A DNA stretch of 64,000 nucleotides from CATQHD01 sp965202675 (GTDB taxonomy: Bacteria; Actinomycetota; Acidimicrobiia; Spongiisociales; Spongiisociaceae). Each line of letters starts with the position of its first letter. Position 1 is the first letter of the stretch. The stretch spans positions 2,356,001 to 2,420,000 of the forward strand of contig OZ241842.1 in assembly GCA_965202675.1 (NCBI GenBank). Reading direction: 5' to 3'. The position numbers and the translations under genes are program-made. This document shows positions 27,350 through 36,595 of this stretch, piece by piece. A model generated the notes under the pieces. It made no database searches. It had not been told where the DNA came from and was given only the letters and a program-made list of their open reading frames with translations.

Positions 27350-28117
27350 GTGGAACTGATTGCCTACAAAGTCGAGGGGGCGGTGGGGGTGATCGAGCTG
27401 AACCGCCCGCCCGTCAACGCCATTTCGGGTGAGCTGGTAGAGGAGCTCGACAAGGCCGTCGACAAAGCCTCCCATCCGGCGGTGCGGGCGGCGGTCATCA
27501 CCGGGCGGCCCCATTTTGCGGCGGGGGCCGACATCGCCGGATTCAAGGAAGCTCACGACGCCGGAACGGGGCCGCTGGACGACAACCGGCTGGTTCCCGT
27601 GGTGCGGCGGCTGGAGCAGCTGGCCAAACCGGTGATCGCGGCGGTGTTCGGTTACGCCTTGGGCGGCGGCTTGGAGCTGGCGATGGGGGCGGACTTCCGT
27701 TACCTGGCCGAGGACGCCAAGGTCGGCCAGCCCGAAATCCGCCTCGGCATCATCCCCGGTGCGGGGGGAACCCAGAGGCTGGGCCGCCTGGTCGGATTCA
27801 ACCGGGCCAAGGAGATGATCTATTCGGGCCGTCATGTCGATGCCCAGGAGGCACTGGCGGTCGGGTTGGCCGACAAGGTGTTCCCGGCCGATGAGCTGCT
27901 GGAGGCGGCCATGGCCGACGCCGCCCGATACGCATCCGGATCCGTCCCTGCCCTGGGGTTGGCCAAGCGGGCCGTCAACGAGGGGTGGGGCCGTCCTATC
28001 GACGAGGCCCTGGCCCTGGAAGCCGAAGCCTTTCACGAGGCCTTCGCCGGCGACGACGCCAGGGAGGGGGTGGCCGCCTTCCTCGAAAAGCGCCCGCCGC
28101 GATTCGGCGGGGCGTGA
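27350..28117 (+). CDS. Enoyl-CoA hydratase/isomerase family protein
   Basis: This crotonase-fold protein (255 aa) would hydrate enoyl-CoA thioesters. Oxyanion-hole segments are HFAAGADIAGF and GYALGGGLELAMGADFRY. The conserved glutamate-bearing stretch is VGQPEIRLGIIPGAGGTQRL, as in fatty-acid degrading hydratases. The GTG at 27350 is chosen because AGAGGAGAGGG precedes it. It is divergent from the SDR gene and is followed 27 bp later by a small lipoprotein gene. Confidence 0.9.
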   Translation: MELIAYKVEGAVGVIELNRPPVNAISGELVEELDKAVDKASHPAVRAAVITGRPHFAAGADIAGFKEAHDAGTGPLDDNRLVPVVRRLEQLAKPVIAAVFGYALGGGLELAMGADFRYLAEDAKVGQPEIRLGIIPGAGGTQRLGRLVGFNRAKEMIYSGRHVDAQEALAVGLADKVFPADELLEAAMADAARYASGSVPALGLAKRAVNEGWGRPIDEALALEAEAFHEAFAGDDAREGVAAFLEKRPPRFGGA

Positions 28118-28144
28118 GCCGAGCGCAGCATCGGACGGGTTGAC

Positions 28145-28513
28145 ATGAGCAGAACCCGGCGGTCGGTTGCCCTGCCGTCGGCGGCGTTGTTGTTCGCTGT
28201 TCTGGCCGCCTGCGGTTCGTCCGAGCACCCGGAGGGATTCGACGGGGAGATCGACTGCGCCGCCGAAGCCTGGGCGCAGACGATGGAGTACGAACGGGGG
28301 GCCGAGGGCGCCCGCACCCCCTACGACGCCATGACGGAGTGGGCGGGTGTCTACCGGGGCCGCGGGCACCGGGTGCATGTGGCAAGCTCCCGCACCGCCA
28401 CGGTGGTGATCGAAGGGGCGGAGATCGCCTTCATCAGGGTGTTCGAGCTTGCCTCCGAGACCTTCGCTGTAGCCGAGGTGAAGGGGTGCGCGGGCTTCGA
28501 ACCGACCCCTTGA
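28145..28513 (+). CDS. Small hypothetical lipoprotein, 122 aa
   Basis: The N-terminus (MSRTRRSVALPSAALLFAVL) with the lipobox LAAC at Cys23 indicates a lipid-anchored exported protein. The mature part of about 100 residues has two cysteines (EIDCAAEAW and KGCAGFE) that could form a disulfide. No family is recognised. It follows the enoyl-CoA hydratase gene on the same strand and may share its transcript. Confidence 0.7.
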   Translation: MSRTRRSVALPSAALLFAVLAACGSSEHPEGFDGEIDCAAEAWAQTMEYERGAEGARTPYDAMTEWAGVYRGRGHRVHVASSRTATVVIEGAEIAFIRVFELASETFAVAEVKGCAGFEPTP

Positions 28514-28670
28514 AAGCCCGGCGGCCGGGCGCCGGAAGGTTCACCCCGCCCGGGCGGGCCCGCTTGTCATCGGCCGCCGAAGATCAGCCCCTTCGGGAAA
28601 CGCGAAATATTCTTTGAACGAACCCCTAGACGATCACCCGTGGATGGTGTATAAAGAAGAGGCTTCGGCA

Positions 28671-28850
28671 CAAACACCGCCGCCGGATTCTGGAGTGTGC
28701 GGCGGTCATAGATCGACGGATCTCGCTCTTGGTCTGCTCTTCGGGGCTGGCGCCGGGCCCTCGCGTCCGGAGCGAGATCCGCCGGCGAGGTGGCGGCGGC
28801 GGGGGAGGGCCCGCCGGGGACGGCGGTGCGGCGGGGGTTTTCGCGATCTT
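28671..28850 (+). repeat. Composite intergenic repeat R1, copy 3 (inverted)
   Basis: Within the 492-bp gap between the lipoprotein gene and the SRPBCC gene, this is the mirror orientation of copies 1 and 2. CAAACACCGCCGCCGG opens the ACCGCCG (28676-28682)/CGGCGGT (28700-28706) hairpin. GGTGGCGGCGGCGGGGGAGG and GGGGGTTTTCGCG form the second module. In the rest of the gap, 28514-28670 and 28851-29005, I see no gene or other clear feature. Confidence 0.65.
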
Positions 28851-29005
28851 CGGGGGCTGGGAGGGGTGGAACTCCTGCTTGGAGGGGGGAGAATGGTGGA
28901 CGGTGTCGGTATTTTCGCGAGACGGAGGGCCGGGGGGATTCCGGCGGGGTTCGAGGGGGCAGGTCCGTGTCCGTGCGGTGCGGCGGGCGGGGGCGGCCCT
29001 TGCGG

Positions 29006-29449
29006 TTACGGGTTCTGTTCGATCCTTCGTTTGAGCTCGGCCAGGTTGGTCCGCCAGACGCGGCCCAGGATCATCTTTCCGAGCAGTGCTCCGGCCGGGC
29101 CGCCGAACCACCAGGGGAACCGGATGCGTTCCCTCCATACGAACAGGGTCCGTCCGGGGGCGAGCGGCGTCAGCTCGAAACGGCCCTCTCCGGTGAACAG
29201 TCCGGTGTGGCGCCCGGCGATCAGGCGCATGGGCTCGACGGCGGTGATCTCGAAGCGGTCCACCGTGCGGAAGGGGCCTACCCGGGTCTCGATGAGCAAC
29301 ACCGCACCCGGTTCCCGGCGCCGTTCCCCTTCGAAGCGGATGGAGCGGGCGTCCTTCATCCATTCGGCATGCGAGGCGAAATCGACCGCTTCGGTCCACA
29401 CCTTCTCCACCGGGGCGTCGATTTCTATCGATACGGTGATCCGGCTCAC
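29006..29449 (-). CDS. SRPBCC family protein
   Basis: This START/Bet v1-like ligand-binding protein has about 147 residues. It begins with the typical first strand ITVSIEIDAPVEKVWTEAVD and has HAEWMKDARSIRFEGER and a long C-terminal helix ILGRVWRTNLAELKRRIEQ. The GTG at 29449 is preferred since it gives the usual family start; another GTG at 29500 would add 17 residues with no similarity. The ligand is unknown. Related proteins include polyketide cyclases and membrane-stress proteins. Confidence 0.78.
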   Translation of the reverse strand: MSRITVSIEIDAPVEKVWTEAVDFASHAEWMKDARSIRFEGERRREPGAVLLIETRVGPFRTVDRFEITAVEPMRLIAGRHTGLFTGEGRFELTPLAPGRTLFVWRERIRFPWWFGGPAGALLGKMILGRVWRTNLAELKRRIEQNP

Positions 29450-29474
29450 AACAAGTTCATGCGCCCGTTTGCGT

Positions 29475-29678
29475 CTACTGCACCCGCTGAAGGTTCTCAC
29501 GGTTGGAATCGGCGTCCAACACCCGATACAGCTCTTCGCGGTTGGATACGTCCCCGAGCGCCCCGCCGCTGTCCCGCTCCGGCAGAGGGGGAAGACCGCC
29601 CTCTTTGCGTTCGACGGGCTCGCCGCCGATGCCGAGAGTTGGTTCCATTACGGAATCATACTGATCGTATGGCTTCAT
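29475..29678 (-). CDS. Possible small hypothetical protein, 67 aa
   Basis: A frame starting MKPYDQYDSVMEPTLGIGGE ends in two near-repeats, SNREELYRV and SNRENLQRV. Composition is acidic and hydrophilic, unlike the Arg/Pro-rich false frames around it, so it may be real. No ribosome site is evident. It lies upstream of the SRPBCC gene on the same strand, in an otherwise empty 349-bp gap. Confidence 0.4.
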   Translation of the reverse strand: MKPYDQYDSVMEPTLGIGGEPVERKEGGLPPLPERDSGGALGDVSNREELYRVLDADSNRENLQRVQ

Positions 29679-29786
29679 GCCGGCCGGGGCGCCTAGGCCG
29701 GCCTCCAAGCACCGCGTCTGGGTTGGACGCGCAGCGGGGGCGCCGTTTGCCGGGCCGGACCGAAACCGCCTATTGCCAGTACGTGG

Positions 29787-29798
29787 GATAATTCGGGT
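29787..29798 (+). promoter_or_regulatory. Probable -10 GATAAT for a leaderless cysteine desulfurase mRNA
   Basis: GATAAT with upstream TGG (29787-29792) ends 6 nt before the GTG start at 29799. No ribosome site fits in between, so the mRNA probably begins at the start codon. Confidence 0.55.
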
Positions 29799-30932
29799 GT
29801 GTTGTACTTGGACCACGCCGCCGCTTCGCCTCTGCGCCCCGAGGCCCGGGAGGCCATGGCGCCGTTCCGAGAGGAGATATACGGGAACCCCTCCGGCGGC
29901 CACGCCGTCTCGCGCCGCGCCAAGAACGCCCTCGAGGACGCCCGCGATCTGGCGGCGGAGATACTGAACGCCGACCCGCTGGAGATCGTGTTCACCGGGG
30001 GGGGCACCGAGGCGGACAACCTGGCTGTCAAGGGTGCGGCCTTCGCCGGGGGGAGGTGCAAGGGCATAGTCACCTCGCCCGTCGAGCACGATGCGGTCCT
30101 GCAGAGCGCCGGATACGCCGAAGCGGCCGGATGCCGCCTTTCCCTGGCGTCGGTGGACGCCGACGGTCTGGTCGATCCGGACGAGGCCGCCTCGCATGCG
30201 GCCGGGGCGGCGGCGGTGGTCTCGATCATGATGGGCAACAACGAGACCGGCGTCCGGGAACCGGTCGAGAAGGCGGTCGAGGCGGCCAGGTCCGCCAACC
30301 CGTCCGTTGTCTTCCACACCGACGCCGTGCAGGGTTACGTTTCGGAGCGGGTGGACGTGAACGCCCTGGGGGTGGACCTGCTGTCGCTTTCCGCCCATAA
30401 GTTCGGCGGCCCCAAAGGGGCGGGTCTGCTCTACGTCCGTACGGGGACGCCGCTCGAACCCCTGATCCACGGGGGAGGCCAGGAGCTGGGGCGCCGGTCG
30501 GGGACCCACAACGTTATGGGCGCGGCGGGGATGGCGGCGGCCATGGCCGCCTTGGAGGCGGAGCGGGATGCTTTCAGGGCCCGGGTGGCGGCCGAACGGG
30601 ACGGTTTCGAAGCCGCCCTGTCCGAGCTGGCACCCGATGCGGTCTTCACCGCCTCCGGCGCGCCGCGCATGATCCAGACCAGCCACGTCCGCATTCCGGG
30701 CGTCCTGAACGAGGTGCTGCTCGCCCGGCTCGACGCCGCCGGGCTGGCCGCCTCGGCCGCCTCCGCCTGCCAGTCGGGCGCCGCCGCCGTCTCCCACGTA
30801 TTGGAGGCGATGGGGATGACGCCCGCCCGCGCCAAGGAATGCCTGCGGTTCTCCTTCGGATGGTCCACCCCCCGGGGCGAGGGGGCGGCCGCCGCCCGGC
30901 TGGTCGCCCGCGAGGCGGCGGCGCTCCGATGA
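29799..30932 (+). CDS. Cysteine desulfurase (NifS/IscS type)
   Basis: This PLP enzyme (377 aa) releases sulfur from cysteine for tRNA thiolation or Fe-S clusters. LYLDHAAASPLRPEAREAM opens the protein, TGGGTEADNLAVKGAAF binds PLP phosphate, SLSAHKFGGPKGAGLL contains the PLP lysine, and ASACQSGAAAVSHVLEAMG has the catalytic cysteine. The stop overlaps the mnmA start by 4 nt, so this desulfurase very probably supplies sulfur to MnmA for 2-thiouridine synthesis. Confidence 0.95.
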   Translation: MLYLDHAAASPLRPEAREAMAPFREEIYGNPSGGHAVSRRAKNALEDARDLAAEILNADPLEIVFTGGGTEADNLAVKGAAFAGGRCKGIVTSPVEHDAVLQSAGYAEAAGCRLSLASVDADGLVDPDEAASHAAGAAAVVSIMMGNNETGVREPVEKAVEAARSANPSVVFHTDAVQGYVSERVDVNALGVDLLSLSAHKFGGPKGAGLLYVRTGTPLEPLIHGGGQELGRRSGTHNVMGAAGMAAAMAALEAERDAFRARVAAERDGFEAALSELAPDAVFTASGAPRMIQTSHVRIPGVLNEVLLARLDAAGLAASAASACQSGAAAVSHVLEAMGMTPARAKECLRFSFGWSTPRGEGAAAARLVAREAAALR

Positions 30933-31984
30933 AAGCCCTGGTTGCCATGTCCGGCGGGGTGGACTCCTCGGTCGCCGCCGCCCTGGCCAAGGAATCCGGC
31001 TGGGAGGTCATCGGGGTGACCATGAAGCTGTGGAAGGGCCCCGGCGGGGAGGCGCCCACCGCCGGCTGCTGCACCGTTGCCGACGCCGAGGACGCCCGCC
31101 GGGTGGCCGCCCAGCTCGACATCCCCTACTACGTGTGGGACTACACCTCCGACTTCATGTCCGGGGTGGTGTCGGTCTTCATCGACGACTACATCTCGGG
31201 GCGGACCCCCAACCCGTGCGTGGAATGCAACCGGACGGTCAAGTTCTCCCGCCTGCTCGCCCATGCCGAAGCCCTCGACTGTGACGCGGTGGTAACCGGC
31301 CACTATGCCCGGATCACCGAGGAGGAGGACGGACGAAGACGGCTGTGGCGGGGGGTGGACCCCGGCAAGGACCAGTCCTACGTGCTCTCCATGCTCGGCC
31401 AGCGCCAGCTGTCCCGGCTGCGCTTCCCGGTGGGGGAGCTGGTCAAGGAAGAGACCCGGCGGATCGCCGCCGAGCTGGGCATCCGCACGGCGGCCAAACC
31501 CGACAGCCAGGACATCTGCTTCGTGGGCGGCGGCGACTACCGGGACTTCCTGGCCGATCAGGGGGTGTACCCGCAGCCCGGACCCATCGTCGATCGCGGC
31601 GGGAAGCTGCTCGGATACCACGGCGGTGTCTCCGGATTCACCATCGGCCAGCGGCGGGGGCTGGGGGTGGCGGTGGGAATCCCCCTGTATGTCATCGGCA
31701 TCGACCCTGTCACCGATACGGTAACGGTCGGGTCGGCGGAGGATCTGGAAATCGACGAGGCGGTGGTCGATCGGGTGCGCTGGGTGCACCGTCCGGCGGC
31801 GGGTTTTCTGGGGGCGCAGTACCGCGCCCACGGCCGGGCGGTCATGGCGGAGGTGTCGGAGGACGGCGGCAGGGTGCGGGTGCGGTTCGCCGAGCCGCAA
31901 CGGGCGGTGGCGGGCGGCCAGACCCTGGCCCTGTACCGGGGCGACGAGGTGGTGGGGGGAGGGGTCATCGAGTCGGTCTCCTAG
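30929..31984 (+). CDS. mnmA: tRNA-specific 2-thiouridylase
   Basis: MnmA thiolates U34 of tRNA(Lys), tRNA(Glu) and tRNA(Gln). The 351-residue sequence has the PP-loop AMSGGVDSSVAAAL, the catalytic Cys in TPNPCVECNRTVKF, the second cysteine region KPDSQDICFVGGGDYRDFL and IGQRRGLGVAVGIPLYV. It is coupled to the desulfurase upstream. tRNA-Glu(TTC), a natural substrate, is encoded at 60382 in this window. Confidence 0.95.
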   Translation: MKALVAMSGGVDSSVAAALAKESGWEVIGVTMKLWKGPGGEAPTAGCCTVADAEDARRVAAQLDIPYYVWDYTSDFMSGVVSVFIDDYISGRTPNPCVECNRTVKFSRLLAHAEALDCDAVVTGHYARITEEEDGRRRLWRGVDPGKDQSYVLSMLGQRQLSRLRFPVGELVKEETRRIAAELGIRTAAKPDSQDICFVGGGDYRDFLADQGVYPQPGPIVDRGGKLLGYHGGVSGFTIGQRRGLGVAVGIPLYVIGIDPVTDTVTVGSAEDLEIDEAVVDRVRWVHRPAAGFLGAQYRAHGRAVMAEVSEDGGRVRVRFAEPQRAVAGGQTLALYRGDEVVGGGVIESVS

Positions 31985-32043
31985 CTGCGGCGGGCCGGCC
32001 GGCTTCGCACCGGTTGTACGGGCGGATTCCGGCTGCGGGCAAC

Positions 32044-32049
32044 TACCCT
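32044..32049 (+). promoter_or_regulatory. Probable -10 TACCCT for leaderless ligA
   Basis: TACCCT ends 6 nt before the ligA ATG at 32056, with no Shine-Dalgarno site. The same hexamer lies 7 nt before dapC (34658-34663). Confidence 0.45.
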
Positions 32050-32055
32050 CTCGCT

Positions 32056-34137
32056 ATGGAACCCGCCGCCCGCATCGAAGCCCTGCGCACCGCGGTCCGG
32101 TACCACGACTACCGCTATTACGGCCTGGAAGACCCGGAGATTCCCGACGCCGACTACAACGATCTCCGGCGGGAGCTGGAGGCGCTCGAAGAAGCCCATC
32201 CCCACCTGATTACCCCCGATTCCCCCACCCGCCGGGTGGGGGCTGCCCCGTCCGGCCTCTTCGCCCCCGCCCCCCACCGAGAACGGATGTTCTCCCTCGA
32301 CAACGCTGAGACCCCCGCCGAGCTGGCGGATTGGATCGCCCGGGTCGAGCGGCATCTGGGCCGCCCGCCCGGCGAGCTGGTCTGCGAGCAGAAGATCGAC
32401 GGGCTGGCCGTTTCCCTCACCTACGAACACGGGGTGCTGACCAGGGCGGCTACCCGCGGTGACGGGATGACCGGAGAGGACGTGACCGCCAACGTCCGCA
32501 CCATCCCCGCCGTCCCCCTCCGCCTGCTCGACGAAGCCCCCGATTTCATGGAGGTGCGGGGCGAGGTCTACATGCCCCTGCCGTCGTTCGAGGAGCTGAA
32601 CGCGCGCCAGGCCGAGGCCGGGGAGCGGATGTTCGCCAACGCCCGCAACGCGGCGGCGGGGTCGGTGCGCCAGAAGGATCCGGCGGTTACGGCCGGCCGC
32701 AACCTGTCCATATGGGTCTATCAGCTCGGCTGCGTGGAAGGAGGGCCTTCCCTGCGCAGCCATTCCGAGACCCTCGAGATGCTCCAACGGCTGGGTATGA
32801 GGGTCAATCCGGCCACCGAGGCAGCGCCGGACCTGGCCGCAGCTGCCGCCTACGTGGAACGGGTGCTGGCGGAGCGCAGCGGCCTGCCGTACCAGACCGA
32901 CGGGGTGGTGATAAAGGTGAACGGCCTAGCCGAGCAGGAACAACTCGGCTACACCGCCCGGGCGCCCCGCTGGGCCGTCGCCTACAAGTATCCGGCCGAG
33001 GAGCGGATCACCCGCCTGCGGGGCATCGAGATCAACATCGGGCGCACCGGGGCCGCCACCCCCTTTGCGGTGCTCGAGCCGGTGTTCGTCGGCGGCGCCA
33101 ATGTGGCGATGGCTACTCTGCACAACGAGGAAGAGGTCCGCCGCAAAGACGTCCGGGTGGGCGACCATGTGGTGGTCCGCCGGGCGGGCGATGTGATACC
33201 GGAAGTGGTGGGCCCGGTGGCGTCGCGGCGGACGGGGGGGGAGCAGCCCTGGTCGATGCCCTCGCACTGCCCCTTCTGCAACGCTCCGATAGTGCGGCCC
33301 GAAAGCGAGAAGGTGGCCCGCTGCACAAGGGGTCTGACCTGCCCCTCCCGCCTGCGCGAGTGGCTGTTCCACTTCGCGGCCAGGGGAGGGATGGACATCG
33401 AAGGGATGGGGTACAAGACCATCGACTTCCTGCTGGACCAGGGCAGGATCGAAGGCCCGGCCGACATCTTCTTCTTGGGGCCCGGCGATTTTCTGCTGGC
33501 CGAACACGGACGGAAGCCCGAACACGCCGAGCACGGTCCCAAATGCTGGTTCGAGGGATGGGGGGCGGTGTCGGTCGGGAACCTGATGGCCGGCGTCGAG
33601 GCGGCTCGGGACCGCCCGGTGGAGCAGCTGCTGGCGGCGCTGGGAATCCGCCATGTGGGGGCTACGGTGGCCCGTCTGCTGGCCCGTGAGGTAGGCGGGG
33701 TAAAGGACATCGCAGCCGCCGACGCCGAAACCCTGGCGGCCGTGGAAGGGGTCGGGCCGATCATCGCCGAATCGGTGGTCGGATGGTTTTCCGAAGAAGC
33801 CAACCGGTGTCTGTTGGACCGCCTCGAGGAGGGCGGGGTGCGGCTGGCCGACCCCGAACCAGAAGAAGGTCCGGCGGCGGCGTTGGAGGGGGTACGGCTG
33901 GTGCTGACCGGCGGTCTGGAGTCTATGACCAGGGACGCCGCCAAGGCCGCGGTGGAGGAGCGGGGCGGGGCGCTGGTCTCGGCGGTGTCCTCCCGGACCA
34001 CCGCGCTGGTGGCCGGTTCGTCGCCCGGCGGCAAGCTGGCCAAGGCGGAAGCCGTGGGCGTGCCGGTGATCGACGAGGCCCTTTTCCTGCGTCTGCTCGT
34101 AGAAGGCCCGGCGGCGCTCGAGTCGGTGCCGGGCTGA
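32056..34137 (+). CDS. ligA: NAD-dependent DNA ligase
   Basis: LigA seals nicks in replication and repair. The 693-residue protein has the usual domain order: Ia region, adenylation domain with the nucleophile K113 in CEQKIDGLAVSL, OB fold, a four-Cys zinc finger (HCPFCNAPIV, ARCTRGLTCPSRL), helix-hairpin-helix region with IEGMGYKTIDFLLDQ and LAAVEGVGPIIAESV, then a C-terminal BRCT domain (LEGVRLVLTGGLESMTRD). Length fits the family. Confidence 0.97.
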   Translation: MEPAARIEALRTAVRYHDYRYYGLEDPEIPDADYNDLRRELEALEEAHPHLITPDSPTRRVGAAPSGLFAPAPHRERMFSLDNAETPAELADWIARVERHLGRPPGELVCEQKIDGLAVSLTYEHGVLTRAATRGDGMTGEDVTANVRTIPAVPLRLLDEAPDFMEVRGEVYMPLPSFEELNARQAEAGERMFANARNAAAGSVRQKDPAVTAGRNLSIWVYQLGCVEGGPSLRSHSETLEMLQRLGMRVNPATEAAPDLAAAAAYVERVLAERSGLPYQTDGVVIKVNGLAEQEQLGYTARAPRWAVAYKYPAEERITRLRGIEINIGRTGAATPFAVLEPVFVGGANVAMATLHNEEEVRRKDVRVGDHVVVRRAGDVIPEVVGPVASRRTGGEQPWSMPSHCPFCNAPIVRPESEKVARCTRGLTCPSRLREWLFHFAARGGMDIEGMGYKTIDFLLDQGRIEGPADIFFLGPGDFLLAEHGRKPEHAEHGPKCWFEGWGAVSVGNLMAGVEAARDRPVEQLLAALGIRHVGATVARLLAREVGGVKDIAAADAETLAAVEGVGPIIAESVVGWFSEEANRCLLDRLEEGGVRLADPEPEEGPAAALEGVRLVLTGGLESMTRDAAKAAVEERGGALVSAVSSRTTALVAGSSPGGKLAKAEAVGVPVIDEALFLRLLVEGPAALESVPG

Positions 34138-34169
34138 CCCGCCGCATCGCCGGGCGTTCGGGGCCGGCT

Positions 34170-34574
34170 TCAGAAGACCCGGAAGCTCCAGCTGTATTCA
34201 CCCTCGTCCGCCAGGCCGGTCGTTACCTTCCGCCATCGCACCGACACGGTGTGGGGGCCCGGCCCCCATGCGATAACGGACGAACGGACGGGCGTCCAGG
34301 AGTGCACGCCGGTTCCCTCCACGTACCGCACCTCTGAGTCGGGCGCCCGGAACCCGTCGACGAATATCTCGGCCCGGTAACCCACCGGCAGGTCCACCTC
34401 GATGGGCGCCTGCAGCGGAACCTGGCTGCCCGGCAGCGGATCGATGGCTTCGATGGCCCTGGGCAGGGGGTCTCTTCGCACGTCGGGCGATCCGAACAGG
34501 AACGCCGCCGCCACCGCCGCCGCCCCCGCCGCCCCCAGCAGGATGAACAGCGCCCGATACTGTCCTTTGGTCAT
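34170..34574 (-). CDS. Membrane-anchored hypothetical protein, 134 aa
   Basis: A short cytosolic start (MTKGQYR) precedes one transmembrane helix (ALFILLGAAGAAAVAAAFLF). The roughly 100-residue exterior part looks like a small beta sandwich, ending VSVRWRKVTTGLADEGEYSW. Phrases such as PLPGSQVPLQAPIEVDLP and GPHTVSVRW suggest an Ig-like or Ig-related fold. GGAGG lies 8 nt before the ATG at 34574. The gene is divergent from dapC. The function is unknown. Confidence 0.72.
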   Translation of the reverse strand: MTKGQYRALFILLGAAGAAAVAAAFLFGSPDVRRDPLPRAIEAIDPLPGSQVPLQAPIEVDLPVGYRAEIFVDGFRAPDSEVRYVEGTGVHSWTPVRSSVIAWGPGPHTVSVRWRKVTTGLADEGEYSWSFRVF

Positions 34575-34670
34575 AGAAACGCCTCCGGCGGTGATGAGAA
34601 GGCGGCCGACCGCCGCGGGCGGCTGTGCGAAAGCGGGGCCGGTCCTTTCCCAAAGGCTACCCTGCGGGGG

Positions 34671-35807
34671 ATGCGCGTCAATCCGGTTCTGGACATCGTG
34701 GGGCGCAACCCGGTTACCCACATCCAGGACCGGGCGCGGGCGTTGCGGGACGAGGGGCGGCGGTTGCTGGATTTCTCGATCGGGGACGCCAGGGAACCCA
34801 CCTCCCCGCACATCCCGCAGACGCTGCGGAAGGCCGTGCCGGAAGTGTCCCGATACCCGACCGTGGCCGGGCTGGCCGCCCTTCGGAGGGCCGTCGCCGG
34901 CTACGTTCGGAGGCGGTTCGGGCTGGAGGTGGATCCCGACGCCGAAGTGACCCCGGTCTCCGGCGCCAAGGAAGCCATCTTCTCCACCCCGCTGGCCTTC
35001 ATAAACCGAGCCGCCGGGGATGGGGTGGTGTGGTCGGTTCCGGGCTATCCGGTCTATGAACGGGGCGCCCTGTTCGCCGGCGCGGCGCCCATTCCCGTTC
35101 CCCTGCGGGACGATTTCGTTTTCCGGGGTTCGGATCTCTCCGACGAGGAATGGCGGCGCGCCCGGCTGATGTGGATATGCAGCCCGCATAACCCGACCGG
35201 CTCGGTCATACCCCGCGGCGAGCTGGCCCGCATTCGGGAACGGGCCGCCGCCGAAGACGTGCTGCTGTGCTCCGACGAGTGCTACGCCGACATCTACGAA
35301 GGCGAACCTCCCGCTTCGCTGCTGGAGGCGGGGGGAACCGAAGGGGTGCTCGTCTACATGAGCTTGTCCAAGCGGAGCGGGATGACCGGATACCGCAGCG
35401 GGGCGGTGGTGGGTGACCGGCGCGCCGTCGCCGCTCTGCGTAAGCTCCGTTCCTGCACCGGGACTTCCTCCCCGGAATTCGTCCAGACGGCGGCGGCGGC
35501 GGCCTGGGGCGACGACCGGCATGCGGTCATGATGCGGGACCTGGTCCGCCGCAAACGGCAGGTGCTGCTCCGGGGGTTCGCCGAGCTGGGCCGGCCGGTG
35601 ACGGCTTCCAGGGCGGGTCTGTACATGTGGGTGAAGGTGCCCGACGACGCAGCGGTTGCGGAGCGGCTGATGGAGGCGGGGGTGGCGGTTACTCCCGGCA
35701 GGGCCTTCGGAGCAGAAGGAAGAGGATATATCCGCTTGGCCCTCGTGCCCTCGGTCGAGGAATGTGAGGAAGCGGTGGAGGTGATGAAAGAGTGTCTGAA
35801 CGGCTGA
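34671..35807 (+). CDS. dapC: N-succinyldiaminopimelate aminotransferase-type protein
   Basis: DapC transfers an amino group to N-succinyl-2-amino-6-ketopimelate in lysine/peptidoglycan precursor synthesis. This class I/II PLP aminotransferase (378 aa) has FSIGDAREPTSPHIP, SVPGYPVYERGALFAG, CSPHNPTGSVIPRGEL and the PLP lysine region MSLSKRSGMTGYRSGAVVG. The role assignment rests on its place immediately before dapD and dapE. Its end overlaps the dapD start by 16 nt. Confidence 0.9.
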   Translation: MRVNPVLDIVGRNPVTHIQDRARALRDEGRRLLDFSIGDAREPTSPHIPQTLRKAVPEVSRYPTVAGLAALRRAVAGYVRRRFGLEVDPDAEVTPVSGAKEAIFSTPLAFINRAAGDGVVWSVPGYPVYERGALFAGAAPIPVPLRDDFVFRGSDLSDEEWRRARLMWICSPHNPTGSVIPRGELARIRERAAAEDVLLCSDECYADIYEGEPPASLLEAGGTEGVLVYMSLSKRSGMTGYRSGAVVGDRRAVAALRKLRSCTGTSSPEFVQTAAAAAWGDDRHAVMMRDLVRRKRQVLLRGFAELGRPVTASRAGLYMWVKVPDDAAVAERLMEAGVAVTPGRAFGAEGRGYIRLALVPSVEECEEAVEVMKECLNG

Positions 35808-36595
35808 TCGAGGCGGCCTATCGGGACCGGAGCAAGCTGGGCGGCGCCGGGGAGGCGGTCCTGGCCGCCGTTGCCCGGTTGGACGCCGGGGAGATCCGGG
35901 TTGCCGAGAAGGCGGACGGCGCCTGGGTGGTGAACGAATGGATCAAGCAGGCCATCCTGCTCTATTTCGGGCTGGCCGAGATGGAAGCGACGGAGGCGGG
36001 CCCCCTGCGTTTTTACGACAAGATCCCCCCCAAACAGAATCTGGAAGCGGCGGGGGTGCGCGTGGTGCCGCCGGGTGCGGTCAGGTACGGGGCGTTCTGC
36101 GAGCCGGGGGTGATCGTGATGCCCGGCTACGTGAATATCGGGGCCTATGTGGGGGCGGGGACGATGGTGGACACCTGGGCCACGGTCGGTTCCTGCGCCC
36201 AGATCGGGGCCGGGGTGCACCTGTCGGGCGGGGTGGGGATCGGCGGGGTGCTCGAACCTCCCAACGCCCGCCCGGTAATAGTGGAGGACGGCGCCTTCGT
36301 AGGAAGCCGCTGCATCGTCACCGAGGGGGCCCTGATCGAGGAGGGGGCGGTCCTGGCCGCCAACGTGACCATCACCGCCTCCACGCCGATAATCGATCTC
36401 ACCGGAGAGGAGCGCATCGAGTACCGGGGCCGGGTTCCGGCCCGGTCGGTGGTGGTGCCCGGCACCCGCCCCCGCCAGTTCCCCGGCGGGGAGGCCCAGC
36501 TGGCCTGCGCCTACATCATCGGCAAGCGGTCGGCCCGCACCGACGACCGCACCTCCCTCAACGACGCGCTGCGCACCTTCGAGGTTTCGGTGTGA
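35792..36595 (+). CDS. dapD: Tetrahydrodipicolinate N-succinyltransferase
   Basis: DapD succinylates tetrahydrodipicolinate using succinyl-CoA. The 267-residue protein has an N-terminal helical part and a left-handed beta-helix of hexapeptide repeats (VIVMPGYVNIGAYVGAGTMV, GSCAQIGAGVHLSGGVGIGG). It resembles the shorter proteobacterial form rather than the actinobacterial DapD. The GTG at 35792 is supported by a near-perfect GGAGGTGAT at 35777-35785, within dapC. Its stop overlaps dapE by 4 nt. Confidence 0.93.
   Translation: MSERLIEAAYRDRSKLGGAGEAVLAAVARLDAGEIRVAEKADGAWVVNEWIKQAILLYFGLAEMEATEAGPLRFYDKIPPKQNLEAAGVRVVPPGAVRYGAFCEPGVIVMPGYVNIGAYVGAGTMVDTWATVGSCAQIGAGVHLSGGVGIGGVLEPPNARPVIVEDGAFVGSRCIVTEGALIEEGAVLAANVTITASTPIIDLTGEERIEYRGRVPARSVVVPGTRPRQFPGGEAQLACAYIIGKRSARTDDRTSLNDALRTFEVSV

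Noticed and set aside
29679..30797. Long minus-strand frame opposite the cysteine desulfurase
   Set aside because: Antisense shadow; only its last 67 codons lie outside another gene and were kept as a tentative small protein.
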